43,591 nucleotides of DNA from an uncultured Hyphomicrobiales bacterium (GTDB lineage: Bacteria > Pseudomonadota > Alphaproteobacteria > Rhizobiales > Beijerinckiaceae), in the NCBI GenBank assembly GCA_903884435.1, contig CAISEY010000402.1, positions 1 through 43,591 on the forward strand, in the 5' to 3' direction. A program made the position numbers and the translations under genes. Positions 8,995 to 17,382 of this stretch are shown here, one piece after another. Numbering within the stretch: position 1 is the stretch's first letter; every line of letters starts with the position of its first letter. The notes below the pieces were generated by a model. That model was not told the origin of the DNA and searched no databases. It saw only the letters and a program-made list of their open reading frames with translations.

Positions 8995-9930
8995 GTGCGA
9001 GTCGATATTCACAGCCACATCGTCCCGCCCCGTTATCTCGACGTGACGCGGGAAAGCATCGCGCGCACCACGCCGCGCCCGGATCTCGTCATGCAATGGA
9101 CGCCGCTGAAGTCGCTGGAGATCATGGACGCGCACGACATCGGGGTCGGCTTTACCTCTGTGTCCGTGCCCGGCCTCTGGTTCGGCGATCCCGCCCAGAC
9201 GCGCGATCTCGCGACCATCTGCAACGACTACGCCGCCCGAATGGTCGCCGACCATCCGAAGCGCTTCCGCATGTTCGCCATGCTGCCGCTGCCCGACATC
9301 GACGGAACCCTGCGCGAGATCGAGCGGGCCTGCGACGTCCTGAAGGCCGATGGCGTCTGCATGTTCACCAATTACGCCGACACATGGCCAAACGATCCGC
9401 GCTTCGCGCCGGTTCTGGAGGAACTCGACCGGCGCAAGGCCGTCGTCTTCGTGCATCCGATCGCGCCGAAGGCCTGCGCCTGGATGGCGGGGCTGCGCCC
9501 TTCCGCCGTCGAATATCTCTTCGACACGGTGCGCTGCATGACCGGCCTGATCTATTCGGGCGCGGCGAAACGACATCCCGACATCCGCTGGATTTTCTGC
9601 CACGCGGGCGGCGCGCTGGCGCCGATGATCGACCGAATCGTGCGCCAGGGCGCGGTGACGCCCGAAGTGCGCGAGCAAATCCCGGAGGGGCCGTTGCCCT
9701 ATTTCCGCAAGTTCTATTACGACATCGCGACCTCGGCCTCGCCGGACAATCTCGGCGTGCTGCTGCGCCACGTGCCCGTCTCGCAAATTCTGTTCGGTCT
9801 CGACCTGCCCTTCGTCTCCGCCGAATCGACGCTGAAAGGCTACGCCGAGAGCCGTTTTTCGGAAGAAGAAGCGAAAGCCATCGAACATGGCAACGCGTTC
9901 CGCCTGTTCCCGCGACTGGCGAACCTCTAG
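8995..9930 (+). CDS. amidohydrolase of the ACMSD-like decarboxylase/hydrolase group
   Basis: Metal-dependent TIM-barrel enzyme, 311 residues. Ligands can be traced as His6 and His8 (VDIHSHIVPP), His154 (VFVHPIAP), His203 (IFCHAGG) and Asp270 (FGLDLPF). This is the set seen in aminocarboxymuconate-semialdehyde decarboxylase and related aromatic-acid decarboxylases. The GTG start at 8995 is preceded by AGGAG, and starts further upstream would run back into the binding-protein gene. It follows that gene after 10 bases, so import and turnover may be linked. A decarboxylase of an aromatic or dienic acid is plausible; a hydrolase cannot be excluded. Confidence 0.83.
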   Translation: MRVDIHSHIVPPRYLDVTRESIARTTPRPDLVMQWTPLKSLEIMDAHDIGVGFTSVSVPGLWFGDPAQTRDLATICNDYAARMVADHPKRFRMFAMLPLPDIDGTLREIERACDVLKADGVCMFTNYADTWPNDPRFAPVLEELDRRKAVVFVHPIAPKACAWMAGLRPSAVEYLFDTVRCMTGLIYSGAAKRHPDIRWIFCHAGGALAPMIDRIVRQGAVTPEVREQIPEGPLPYFRKFYYDIATSASPDNLGVLLRHVPVSQILFGLDLPFVSAESTLKGYAESRFSEEEAKAIEHGNAFRLFPRLANL

Positions 9931-10020
9931 ACGGCGCGCGGCCACTGGAGGCCGGCGAATTTTCGAATCCATCGTCGCGGACGCCGCGTCGGGCGGGACC
10001 GCCTTCACCAGGAGGAGCCC

Positions 10021-11721
10021 ATGGTCAACGCAGGACAAGCCATTCGCGGTCTCGCCACGCTGGCGACGCTGGCGGCGGCGCCAGCCTTCGCCGCGGAAGT
10101 CACGCGCGAACGGCTCGAAAATCCCGAGCCGCGCAACTGGCTGCACAATCACCGCACCTATGACGGGCAGCGCTATTCGCCGCTCGCCGGCGTCACGCGC
10201 GACAATGTCAAATCGCTCAAATTCGCCTACGCGGTGGCGATCGGCGGCGCGTCCGCCAACGAAAACCTCGAGGCGACGCCGCTGGTCGAGGATGGTTACA
10301 TCTATGTCGTGGACGTGTGGGGCGTGCTCTACAAGATCGACGCCCGCGACGGACGAACGGCGCGCATCGTCTGGCGCATGGACCCCGGGCAGGAAAGGCT
10401 GGCGCAATCCAATCGCGGCGCCGCGCTGTGGGGAAATCTCGTGATTTCCGTCGCGAGCTTTCCCGCGCGGGCCATCGCGACGAACAAGGACACCGGCAAG
10501 GTCGTCTGGGAAACGAACCTGAACGACCAGCCCGAAGTTATGCTCACCGCCGCGCCGCTCGCCATCAAGGACAAGATCGTCGTCGGCGCCTCCGGCGGCG
10601 ACAAGGGCGTGCGCGACTGGATCGCTGCGCTCGACGGCGCGACGGGCAGGCTCGTCTGGAAGAAATTCAACATTCCCGCGCCAGGCGAGCCTGGCAGCGA
10701 GACATGGAAGGACAAGAACAACGCCTGGCAAACCGGGGGCGGCGCCATGTATGTCACGGGGACCTACGACGTCGCGTCGAACCGGATGATCTGGGGCGCG
10801 GGAAATCCGGTGCCCATGTTCGATCCGACCTACCGGCCGGGCGACAATCTCTACACCAACAGCGCGCTGGCGATGAATCCGGACGACGGCGCTCTGGCCT
10901 GGCATCATCAATACACGCCCGGCGACATGTGGGACTACGACGAGATCGGAACCCATGTCATGTTCGACGTCGAGGTCGGCGGCCAGAAGCGCACGCTCGT
11001 CACCCACAGCGCGCGCAACGGGTTTCTCTACACGTTCGAGCGCGGCAGCGGCCAGACCGTGGTCGCGAAAGCCTATATCGACGGCGTCAACTGGACGGCG
11101 GGCATCGACCAGAAAACGGGCAAGCCCGTCGACTACGATCCCGCGAGGGACGTTCAGGTTTATTCTGGCAAGGCCAACGCGAACCCGGCGGAGCCCACGA
11201 AAATCATGTGCCCCTCGCCCTCCGGCGGCAACAATTTCTGGCCCTCGAGCTACAGCCAGCGCACGAAAATGCTCTACATTCCCGCGCTGACAAATTGCGT
11301 CGACGTGACCTGGACCGGAATGAACAAGGCGACGGGCTGGCGCGGCGGCACGTTCGGGCGCGGAACGGCGCCGTACACGACGCAATTGTCCATCGCCGAT
11401 CCGCTCACCGGCGAGACGAGGAAAAAAATCACGCTGCCCTACGCCGATTATTCCGGCGCGCTGACCACCGCCGGCGGTCTCGTCTTCACCGCCATCAACG
11501 ACGGCTCGTTCATGGCCTTCGACGACACGACGCTCGACCAGTCGTGGAGGATCAACCTTGGCTCCGGCTTCACGGCGCCGCCGATGACCTTCGAGGTCAA
11601 TGGCAAGCAATATATCGGGATCCTCTCCGGCGGAAGCTCCACCGCCATCAACAAGAACATCACCTCGCCGGAGTTGAAGGAGCAACGCAACCAGACGTTG
11701 CTCTGGGTGTTCTCGCTCTAG
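10021..11721 (+). CDS. PQQ-dependent alcohol dehydrogenase, lanthanide-type active site
   Basis: Periplasmic quinoprotein that oxidises alcohols or aldehydes and passes electrons to a cytochrome c. The 566-residue product has a signal peptide ending at AFAAEV, then the NWLHNHRTYDGQRYSPL start of the eight-bladed propeller, and GNPVP (Asn262) as metal ligand. The catalytic aspartate lies in MWDYD: Asp305 with a second Asp307 two residues on. XoxF and PedH enzymes use this extra Asp to bind a lanthanide, whereas calcium enzymes have Ala or Ser. The adjacent Cys-Cys pair usual before VNRG is missing here (LAQSNRG). There is no C-terminal heme domain, and no xoxG, xoxJ or pqq gene is near. It stands 90 bases after the ACMSD-like gene. 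Confidence 0.88.
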   Translation: MVNAGQAIRGLATLATLAAAPAFAAEVTRERLENPEPRNWLHNHRTYDGQRYSPLAGVTRDNVKSLKFAYAVAIGGASANENLEATPLVEDGYIYVVDVWGVLYKIDARDGRTARIVWRMDPGQERLAQSNRGAALWGNLVISVASFPARAIATNKDTGKVVWETNLNDQPEVMLTAAPLAIKDKIVVGASGGDKGVRDWIAALDGATGRLVWKKFNIPAPGEPGSETWKDKNNAWQTGGGAMYVTGTYDVASNRMIWGAGNPVPMFDPTYRPGDNLYTNSALAMNPDDGALAWHHQYTPGDMWDYDEIGTHVMFDVEVGGQKRTLVTHSARNGFLYTFERGSGQTVVAKAYIDGVNWTAGIDQKTGKPVDYDPARDVQVYSGKANANPAEPTKIMCPSPSGGNNFWPSSYSQRTKMLYIPALTNCVDVTWTGMNKATGWRGGTFGRGTAPYTTQLSIADPLTGETRKKITLPYADYSGALTTAGGLVFTAINDGSFMAFDDTTLDQSWRINLGSGFTAPPMTFEVNGKQYIGILSGGSSTAINKNITSPELKEQRNQTLLWVFSL

Positions 11722-11734
11722 GCGCCGCCCGGCG

Positions 11735-12706
11735 TCATTGCCCTTTCGCTCCGGGCTGAATCTGGATGAGTTCGGCGATCTGCGCCTCGCCGAGCGGCGC
11801 GGCGATGAACTTGAACTGGATGGCGTCCTCCATGTTCTCCTTCAGTCCCTTCACCTCGGCGGTTTGCAACGTCTCCTTCGGAATGAAGTCCTTCATCATG
11901 CGGCGCGTGGCGCTCTCGGAAATGCCGGAAAACTCCTTGTAGCGGGTGATCGCGGCGGGATCGGAATAGAGCCAGTCCAGCGTCTCGCGGAAGCCGCGCA
12001 GGTAACGGTTGATGACGTCGCGTTTCTCCCCGAGATTTTTCGCGTTGGCGATGACGACGCGACTGGTCTCGCCGCGCACGCGCGGAACTTCGAAGGCGCT
12101 GCCGACCAGTCGCACCTCGCCGCGCTCCATCGCGTCGAGCTGAAAGGGGGCCGTTGACCAGCCGATGTCCACCTGGCCCGACATGACCTGCGTGAAGGTC
12201 GCGTTGGCGTCGCCCGTCGCGACGGGTTTGGCGTCGACGCCGTAGAGCTTGATCATCGACAGCGCCGCGATCTGCGTCGACGAGCCATTGGTGGCGTAGG
12301 CCACGGTCTTGCCGCCCGCGTCCCTGAACGTTTTCACCGGCGAATCCGCGCGCACGTAGAAGAACGATTCCTGCAATCCCGTCGAAACGGCCGAGACGAC
12401 GCGCACCGGCGCGCCGCGCGCGTAGGCGCCGAACACGCCGAGAATTCCGACGCTCAATCCGAGGTCTCCGGCGCCGGAGACGATGAGCTGCATCGTCTCG
12501 CCCGTGCCCTGGGTGTAGAGAATGTCGAGATCGACATCGTGCTTCTTGAAGATGCCGGCGTTCTGGCCCAGTTCGGGAATCGCCGTTTCCCAGTTGCCGC
12601 GCTGCGCCGCGATGATTTTCAGCTTGTCGGCGGCGAGCGATTGCGCCGCGGTCGCGAGGACCAGCACGCCCGCGAGAAGGGCCTTGTTCAGTTGCTTGTA
12701 ACGCAT
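11735..12706 (-). CDS. ABC transporter substrate-binding protein, SsuA/NMT1 type
   Basis: Periplasmic receptor, 323 residues. The signal peptide (MRYKQLNKALLAG to SLAADKLK) is followed by the fold seen in sulfonate, nitrate and pyrimidine-precursor receptors: IIAAQRGNWETAIPELGQNAGIF, GSSTQIAALSMI and VDIGWSTAPFQ. The start at 12706 has GGGGAGAG upstream; a longer frame reaches 12829 but lacks a signal sequence. It is the last gene of the minus-strand run (binding protein 17248, ATPase, two permeases, two cupins, this gene). The importer therefore has two candidate receptors of different sequence. The ligand is unknown. Confidence 0.85.
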   Translation of the reverse strand: MRYKQLNKALLAGVLVLATAAQSLAADKLKIIAAQRGNWETAIPELGQNAGIFKKHDVDLDILYTQGTGETMQLIVSGAGDLGLSVGILGVFGAYARGAPVRVVSAVSTGLQESFFYVRADSPVKTFRDAGGKTVAYATNGSSTQIAALSMIKLYGVDAKPVATGDANATFTQVMSGQVDIGWSTAPFQLDAMERGEVRLVGSAFEVPRVRGETSRVVIANAKNLGEKRDVINRYLRGFRETLDWLYSDPAAITRYKEFSGISESATRRMMKDFIPKETLQTAEVKGLKENMEDAIQFKFIAAPLGEAQIAELIQIQPGAKGQ

Positions 12707-12732
12707 GGTTCTCTCCCCGCGCCCGCCGGCGC

Positions 12733-13254
12733 TCACTTGCCGGACTTCGCGAATTCCGGCGCGACTTCCGTCTGCGAAATCTCGCCGGCGAGATAATCGT
12801 AGATCGGCATGTAAACGAAGGCGATCCACTGACAGGGTCTCGAGGGATCGAGATTGAAATGCTGGTGCTCGACGCCTTCCGGCTTGATCGGCAGCAGCAA
12901 CAGGTCGCCCTCCTTCCAGTCGACGCGCTCTTCGTCGACGATGGAATAGCCCTTGCCGTCGATCACGTAGATCACCAGACCGCCCTGATGGCGGTGCTTG
13001 CCGGACTGCGTCTTCAAATCGTGAATGAAGACGAGCCAGTCCTGCAAGGGCGTGTCGGGAAAGGTCAGCTTGTCGAGGAAATAGATGATGCGTCCCTGCC
13101 GCGTCAGGTGCATCTCCCGGTCCGCCGCCTTGATGACGACCGGCCCGCCGCGCTGGCGATCGACGAACGCCTGGCGGCTGCGCATGAAGCGTTCGTAATA
13201 GTTTTCCGCGAGGGGCTCCCGCTCCCGGGTGCGCGTGCGTTCAATCTCGGCCAT
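12733..13254 (-). CDS. cupin protein A, metal ligands present
   Basis: Single-domain cupin of 173 residues. The metal motif reads GKHRHQGGLVIYVIDGKG (His87, His89) and the second motif EGVEHQHFN (His130, His132), so a mononuclear metal site is likely. Cupins of this sort include ring-cleaving dioxygenases and isomerases, but many have no known reaction. It lies in the ABC operon, 26 bases ahead of the binding protein and 9 bases after a paralogous cupin (13264-13791). The two probably arose by duplication and may act together. The reaction cannot be assigned. Confidence 0.82.
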   Translation of the reverse strand: MAEIERTRTREREPLAENYYERFMRSRQAFVDRQRGGPVVIKAADREMHLTRQGRIIYFLDKLTFPDTPLQDWLVFIHDLKTQSGKHRHQGGLVIYVIDGKGYSIVDEERVDWKEGDLLLLPIKPEGVEHQHFNLDPSRPCQWIAFVYMPIYDYLAGEISQTEVAPEFAKSGK

Positions 13255-13263
13255 GACGCTTCC

Positions 13264-13791
13264 TCACGCGCGCGGCGGCGCGGGGCGCCGGTAATCGGGG
13301 GACGCCTCGATCTGCTCGAACCCGCTGCCGCGGTCGACGCCGAGACACTCGAACCAGTTGGGTTCGCAAGCGAGGAAAACCGCGGTCTCGGTTTCGTCGG
13401 AATTGAAATGCTGGACCACGATGCCTTCGCGCTTCAGCGGCAAATTGACGACGTCGCCGGCCTCCCAGGCGTGTTTGACGCCATCGACCAGCGTGTGACC
13501 GCGGCCGCGCGCGATATACATGACCTGGCCGCCCTGAAACTTCAGCCGCCCCGAACGGCTGCCCGGCGGGATTTCCTGACGAAAGAACATCAGCGCCGAC
13601 AGCGCCGTGTCCTTGATGGCGGGATGCATGTACCAGCGCATCAGGCCCTGGACATTGTTTTCCAGAGGCAGTTCGTCGCCGCGCACGACCTGAATCGCGG
13701 AGCGGCGCTGTTCCCGCTGAGCGTCGCGCAGGCGCAGCAATTCCTGCCAGTGATCGGTTTGCGCCAGCCGTTCGGTGCGTTCCGTGTCCAC
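13264..13791 (-). CDS. cupin protein B, first metal motif lost
   Basis: Single-domain cupin, 175 residues from a GTG start at 13791, which has GCGGAG upstream; no in-frame ATG gives a better N terminus. It aligns along its length with cupin A: RSGRLKFQGGQVMYIARGRG against the SGKHRHQGG block, and EGIVVQHFN against EGVEHQHFN. The two histidines of the first motif are Leu83 and Phe85 here, and only His128 of the second pair remains, so metal binding should be lost or altered. It sits between the second permease and cupin A. It may be a structural partner of cupin A, a ligand-binding protein or an inactive paralogue. Confidence 0.78.
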   Translation of the reverse strand: MDTERTERLAQTDHWQELLRLRDAQREQRRSAIQVVRGDELPLENNVQGLMRWYMHPAIKDTALSALMFFRQEIPPGSRSGRLKFQGGQVMYIARGRGHTLVDGVKHAWEAGDVVNLPLKREGIVVQHFNSDETETAVFLACEPNWFECLGVDRGSGFEQIEASPDYRRPAPPRA

Positions 13792-13853
13792 GATGTTGCT
13801 CCGCGCTTCAGCCTCGTTCGCGCGCGAACTTGTAGGAAGCGCGCCCGCGGACG

Positions 13854-14645
13854 TCAACGTCCGTCGGCGCGCCAGAACGAGGCCCGGCGTTCCGCCCCGC
13901 GGACGATCTCGTTCATCCCGATCGCCATGGCCGCGAGGATCGACACCAGCGCCAGAAGCGCGGACGGATTGAACGTTTCCGCGAACAGTTTGGTGTACTG
14001 TCCGACGCCGCCGGACGAAACATAAAGCTCGGCCAGCAACACGCCGAGCAGGCAGCCGGACATGCCGAGCCGCATGCCCGCGAAGAGACCAGGCGTGACA
14101 TGCGGCAACACCACGCGATGGAACATCTGGAAACGGCTGGCGCCCATCGACCGCGCGGCGCGCAGGTGCGCCTCCTCGACGGTTTGCACGCCGGCGATCA
14201 CGTTGAGAATGATCGGAAACACGCCATGGGTGACGCCAAAGGCGATTTTCGCGGCGGGGCCGATGCCGAAATAGAGAATGAACAGCGGCAGGATCGTCAC
14301 CTGGGGAATCGACCAGGCGAGAAGAATCAGGGGAAGCGCGCCGCGCAGCGCGAATTTGTTCAATCCGACGGGGAGCCCGATCAGCACCCCCGCGACGAGC
14401 GCGATGACGAAGGACGCCGCGAGTTCGAAAAAGGACGCGAGCAGCGCCATCACGATGGCGGGCTCGCCAAAAATTTCCGGGAACGCCATCAGGACTTTCG
14501 AGGGCGGACTGACGAAGTCCGGATCGAGAATCCCGCGGCCCGCGACTTCCCACGCGAGGAAGAGAAGGGCGATCACGCCAAACCGGCACAGGCCCGGACG
14601 CGCCAGTGCGATCTCCCTCAAGCCCCGTCGCGAGCGCGCGCTCAT
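13854..14645 (-). CDS. ABC transporter permease, SsuC type (second of pair)
   Basis: Inner-membrane permease of 263 residues with about six hydrophobic segments. The EAA loop that contacts the ATPase reads EEAHLRAARSMGASRFQMF, followed by HRVVLPHVTPGLFAGMRLG, typical of the nitrate/sulfonate/taurine importers. The ATG at 14645 overlaps the stop of the preceding permease in ATGA. With the other permease (14642-15412) it should form a heterodimer. The same product also matches generic names such as TauC, and the substrate cannot be told apart by sequence alone. Confidence 0.88.
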   Translation of the reverse strand: MSARSRRGLREIALARPGLCRFGVIALLFLAWEVAGRGILDPDFVSPPSKVLMAFPEIFGEPAIVMALLASFFELAASFVIALVAGVLIGLPVGLNKFALRGALPLILLAWSIPQVTILPLFILYFGIGPAAKIAFGVTHGVFPIILNVIAGVQTVEEAHLRAARSMGASRFQMFHRVVLPHVTPGLFAGMRLGMSGCLLGVLLAELYVSSGGVGQYTKLFAETFNPSALLALVSILAAMAIGMNEIVRGAERRASFWRADGR

Positions 14646-15412
14646 GCCGCCTCCGGAACGCGCTGGAAGCGTCTTTCGAGACTGGTCAGGCCAAGATTGA
14701 GACTCATGGCGATCAGCACGACGAAGACGATCCAGGCGAACATCTCCGCCGTGTTCATGCCCTCGCCAAGCGTCGCGATGCGATTGCCGAGGCCCATCAG
14801 CCCGGCGATCATTTCCGAAGCGATGATCGAGAGAAAGCAGATGACGCAGCCGACGCGCAGGCCCGTCACGATCAGCGGCAGGGCGGCCGGCAACAGAACC
14901 CGCCGGAACATCTGGCTCCCCGTCGCGCCCATGGAGCGCGCCACGGAGATGTAACGGCTCTCCACGTCGCGCACGCCGGCGAGCGTGTTCAGGGCGATGG
15001 GGAAGAACGCGCTCGCGGCGCCAAAGGCGACTTTCGAGGCGGGGCCGATGCCGAAGTAGAGAATAAACATCGGCAGGAACACGACGAGAGGTATGGCGAA
15101 CAGACCCGCCAGCAGGGGCTCGAACACGAGGGACGCCGCGCGCGAACGCCCGATGAAATATCCGGTCAGGAGACCGCCCAGGGACGCGATCGAAAATCCC
15201 GCCAGCAATTCCAGAAACGTCACCGTGAAATGTCCCCATATCGCGCCGGTCTCGATGACGCGAACGAGACGCGGGAAGACGCTCCGCAAAGCCGGCAGCA
15301 AAACCGGACTGACGATCTTGTGTTCGCCGACATAGTCCCACGCGGCGAGCAACGCGAGAATCGCGCCCGCCTGAATCGCCGCCACGCTCCATTTCGAGGG
15401 GGCGCCATTCAT
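14642..15412 (-). CDS. ABC transporter permease, SsuC type (first of pair)
   Basis: Inner-membrane permease, 256 residues, about six membrane spans. The cytoplasmic coupling loop is ESRYISVARSMGATGSQMF followed by RRVLLPAALPLIVTGLRVG. The start overlaps the ATPase stop by four bases (ATGA at 15409-15412), and its own stop overlaps the next permease in the same way, so the three are translationally coupled. It is clearly related to its partner: both share LPMFILYFGIGPA- or LPLFILYFGIGPA-type segments. Two different permeases in one SsuC-type importer is less usual than a homodimer and suggests a duplicated pair. Confidence 0.88.
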   Translation of the reverse strand: MNGAPSKWSVAAIQAGAILALLAAWDYVGEHKIVSPVLLPALRSVFPRLVRVIETGAIWGHFTVTFLELLAGFSIASLGGLLTGYFIGRSRAASLVFEPLLAGLFAIPLVVFLPMFILYFGIGPASKVAFGAASAFFPIALNTLAGVRDVESRYISVARSMGATGSQMFRRVLLPAALPLIVTGLRVGCVICFLSIIASEMIAGLMGLGNRIATLGEGMNTAEMFAWIVFVVLIAMSLNLGLTSLERRFQRVPEAA

Positions 15413-16251
15413 GGCTTCGCGAACCCCGGCTTGCTCCGCTCGCGCCGCGCGGCCGCGCCAACCATGCCGCCGATGGTCTTCTCGACCTCGACGCGCAGCA
15501 GCGCGTAAAGTTCATTGCGCGTTTCCCCGTAACGCGCGGAGGCCATGAAGGCGGGATCGCGCGGATGCGGCTCGCCCACCTCGATGAAACTCTTGATCGC
15601 CGCGGGCCGCGCGGTCATCACGACAATCCGGTCAGAGAGAAAGACCGCCTCGGAAAGCGAATGAGTGACAAGAACGATGGTCTTTTTCGTCTCCTCGAGC
15701 AAGGCCGACAATTCCTCGCCGAGGTACATGCGCGTCTGCTCGTCGAGCGCAGCGAAAGGCTCGTCCATGAGCAGCACGTCGGTCCCGAGGCTGAGGGCGC
15801 GAGCCAGCGAGGCGCGTTGCTTCATGCCGCCGGACAATTGATGCGGGTAACGTCCGGCGAAATCGGAGAGGCCCACGGTCGCGAGCGCTTCCCTGGCGCG
15901 GTCCCCGCGTTCGGCCTTCGGCACGCCCTGAAACTCAAGTCCAACGAGAATGTTGTCGAGCACGGTGTTCCACGGAAACAGCGTGTTTTCCTGAAACACA
16001 TAGGCGATGCGGCCCGGCGAGGGACCGTCGATCCGCGCGCCATCGACCTCGACAAAGCCGGTCGTGGGCTCGACGAGGCCGCCGATGATGTTGAGCAACG
16101 TGCTCTTGCCGCAGCCGCTGGGGCCGATCAGGCACAGCAATTCACCGCGCCGCACGTCGAGCGACACGCGCTCGAGCGTGTCGATCCGCCCCGAGCCGCT
16201 CGCGTAGGCGTGCGAAACGTCGCTGATTCTGATGGCAGGAACGTCGCTCAC
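15409..16251 (-). CDS. ABC transporter ATP-binding protein, SsuB type
   Basis: ATPase that drives the importer, 280 residues. Walker A is GPSGCGKST (43-51), the Q-loop is at FQENTLFPW (Gln87), the signature is LSGGMKQR (from 139), Walker B is VLLMDEP with the catalytic Glu164, and the switch His is in LVTHSLSEAV. The start is GTG at 16251 with a G-rich ribosome site; I see no in-frame ATG nearby that fits. The preceding binding-protein gene ends 31 bases upstream, so one transcript is likely. The family covers sulfonate, nitrate, taurine and HMP importers. Confidence 0.9.
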   Translation of the reverse strand: MSDVPAIRISDVSHAYASGSGRIDTLERVSLDVRRGELLCLIGPSGCGKSTLLNIIGGLVEPTTGFVEVDGARIDGPSPGRIAYVFQENTLFPWNTVLDNILVGLEFQGVPKAERGDRAREALATVGLSDFAGRYPHQLSGGMKQRASLARALSLGTDVLLMDEPFAALDEQTRMYLGEELSALLEETKKTIVLVTHSLSEAVFLSDRIVVMTARPAAIKSFIEVGEPHPRDPAFMASARYGETRNELYALLRVEVEKTIGGMVGAAARRERSKPGFAKP

Positions 16252-16282
16252 CCGGCCCCCCGCTGGCGCGCGCGATTCATGC

Positions 16283-17248
16283 TCAGGGCTTCACCGGCAG
16301 AAACTTCGTCATCAGGACGTCTTCGTCCTTCGGCGGGGTTTCGACGATCCCCATATCCACGAGCGAGGAACGAAGCACCGCCATCGCCGCCGGATCGAAG
16401 GAACCATCGTCGTTGAACATGTCGATCTGGCCTTCCCAGGTGCGCTCCATGTCCTTGACGGGAAGCTTGAGGCTCCGGGCGGTGACCTCGACGGTCTTCG
16501 CCTTGTTTTTCTTGATGAAGGCGATGGATTCGAAGAACGCCTGCAGGAATCGCCGCACGAGTTCCGGCTTTCCCGCGATCAGGTCGTCGCGCGCGAACAG
16601 AAGGTGCGTGTGAAACTTCGGCGCGTATTTGTCCATGGTCTCGAGAATGCGCGCTTCCTTCTTGTCCTCGAGCGGGAAGGTCACCTCGGTCGCCAGCATC
16701 AGCGCGTCGACCTGTTTCGTTTTCAGGCCGGCGATAAAGGTCTCGAGGCCGCCGAGCGGCACGATCACGACATCGTCCGGCTTCCAGCCCTGCGCCACCG
16801 CCGCGCGGCGAATGAGCCAGTCGGTGAGGGAACCCGCCGTCGTCACGGCGAATTTCCTGCCCTTCATTTCCGAGAGCGACTTGTAGGGCGAGTCATAGGG
16901 CAGAACGACGGCGATGCTTTTTGGCTGATTTGCGAAGGCGGCGATGGCCTTCGCGGGAACGCCCTTCGCCATGAAGCCGATGCCCGGGCCTCCGCCGAGG
17001 CCGATTTCAATGGAGCCCGCGGTCAGCGCCTGCTGCATGCGCGCGTCGCCCGCGAAGGAACTCACCTCGAGTTCGATATCGTGTTTCGCGAAAATGCCCG
17101 CGTCGGTCCCGACGTCGATCACCTGGAACATCCAGGCGAAGGGGACCGACTTGCCCACTTTCAGCTTGTCGGCGGCGCAGGCCGCTCCCGCGAGCAGGCC
17201 CCACGCGGCCATGGCGACCGCGATCCCCAATTGTCCGACGCCGCGCAT
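16283..17248 (-). CDS. ABC transporter substrate-binding protein, NMT1/SsuA type
   Basis: Periplasmic receptor of 321 residues, first gene of the minus-strand ABC operon. The signal peptide runs to about [11 protein letters not shown], and the mature part has [19 protein letters not shown] and [20 protein letters not shown], typical of class II receptors for sulfonates, nitrate or HMP-like ligands. The ribosome site GGGGGAGGA precedes the ATG. It differs greatly from the receptor at the other end of the same operon (11735-12706). It is divergent from adc, with 134 bases between the starts. Confidence 0.87.
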   Translation of the reverse strand: MRGVGQLGIAVAMAAWGLLAGAACAADKLKVGKSVPFAWMFQVIDVGTDAGIFAKHDIELEVSSFAGDARMQQALTAGSIEIGLGGGPGIGFMAKGVPAKAIAAFANQPKSIAVVLPYDSPYKSLSEMKGRKFAVTTAGSLTDWLIRRAAVAQGWKPDDVVIVPLGGLETFIAGLKTKQVDALMLATEVTFPLEDKKEARILETMDKYAPKFHTHLLFARDDLIAGKPELVRRFLQAFFESIAFIKKNKAKTVEVTARSLKLPVKDMERTWEGQIDMFNDDGSFDPAAMAVLRSSLVDMGIVETPPKDEDVLMTKFLPVKP

Positions 17249-17278
17249 TCCGTCCTCCCCCGTCTATTCTTCCCGCGC

Positions 17279-17309
17279 ATAGTAAGCGGCGGGATCGACG
17301 CCTGTCCAA
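17279..17309 (-). promoter_or_regulatory. candidate promoter of the ABC/cupin operon
   Basis: On the minus strand TTGGAC (17304-17309) and TACTAT (17279-17284) are 19 bases apart and end about 30 bases before the binding-protein start. The -10 is good, but the spacing is longer than ideal. Confidence 0.35.
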
Positions 17310-17382
17310 TCCTCCGCGACGGCTTGCGCCGCGACGCGTCAGTCAACTACAAGCGAGCCACGCCGGCGCCGGGAACCTGACC

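Noticed and set aside
12707-12829. Longer start for the ABC receptor ending at 11735
   Set aside because: It would hide the signal peptide behind 41 Arg-rich residues and overlaps cupin A; ATG 12706 has a good ribosome site.
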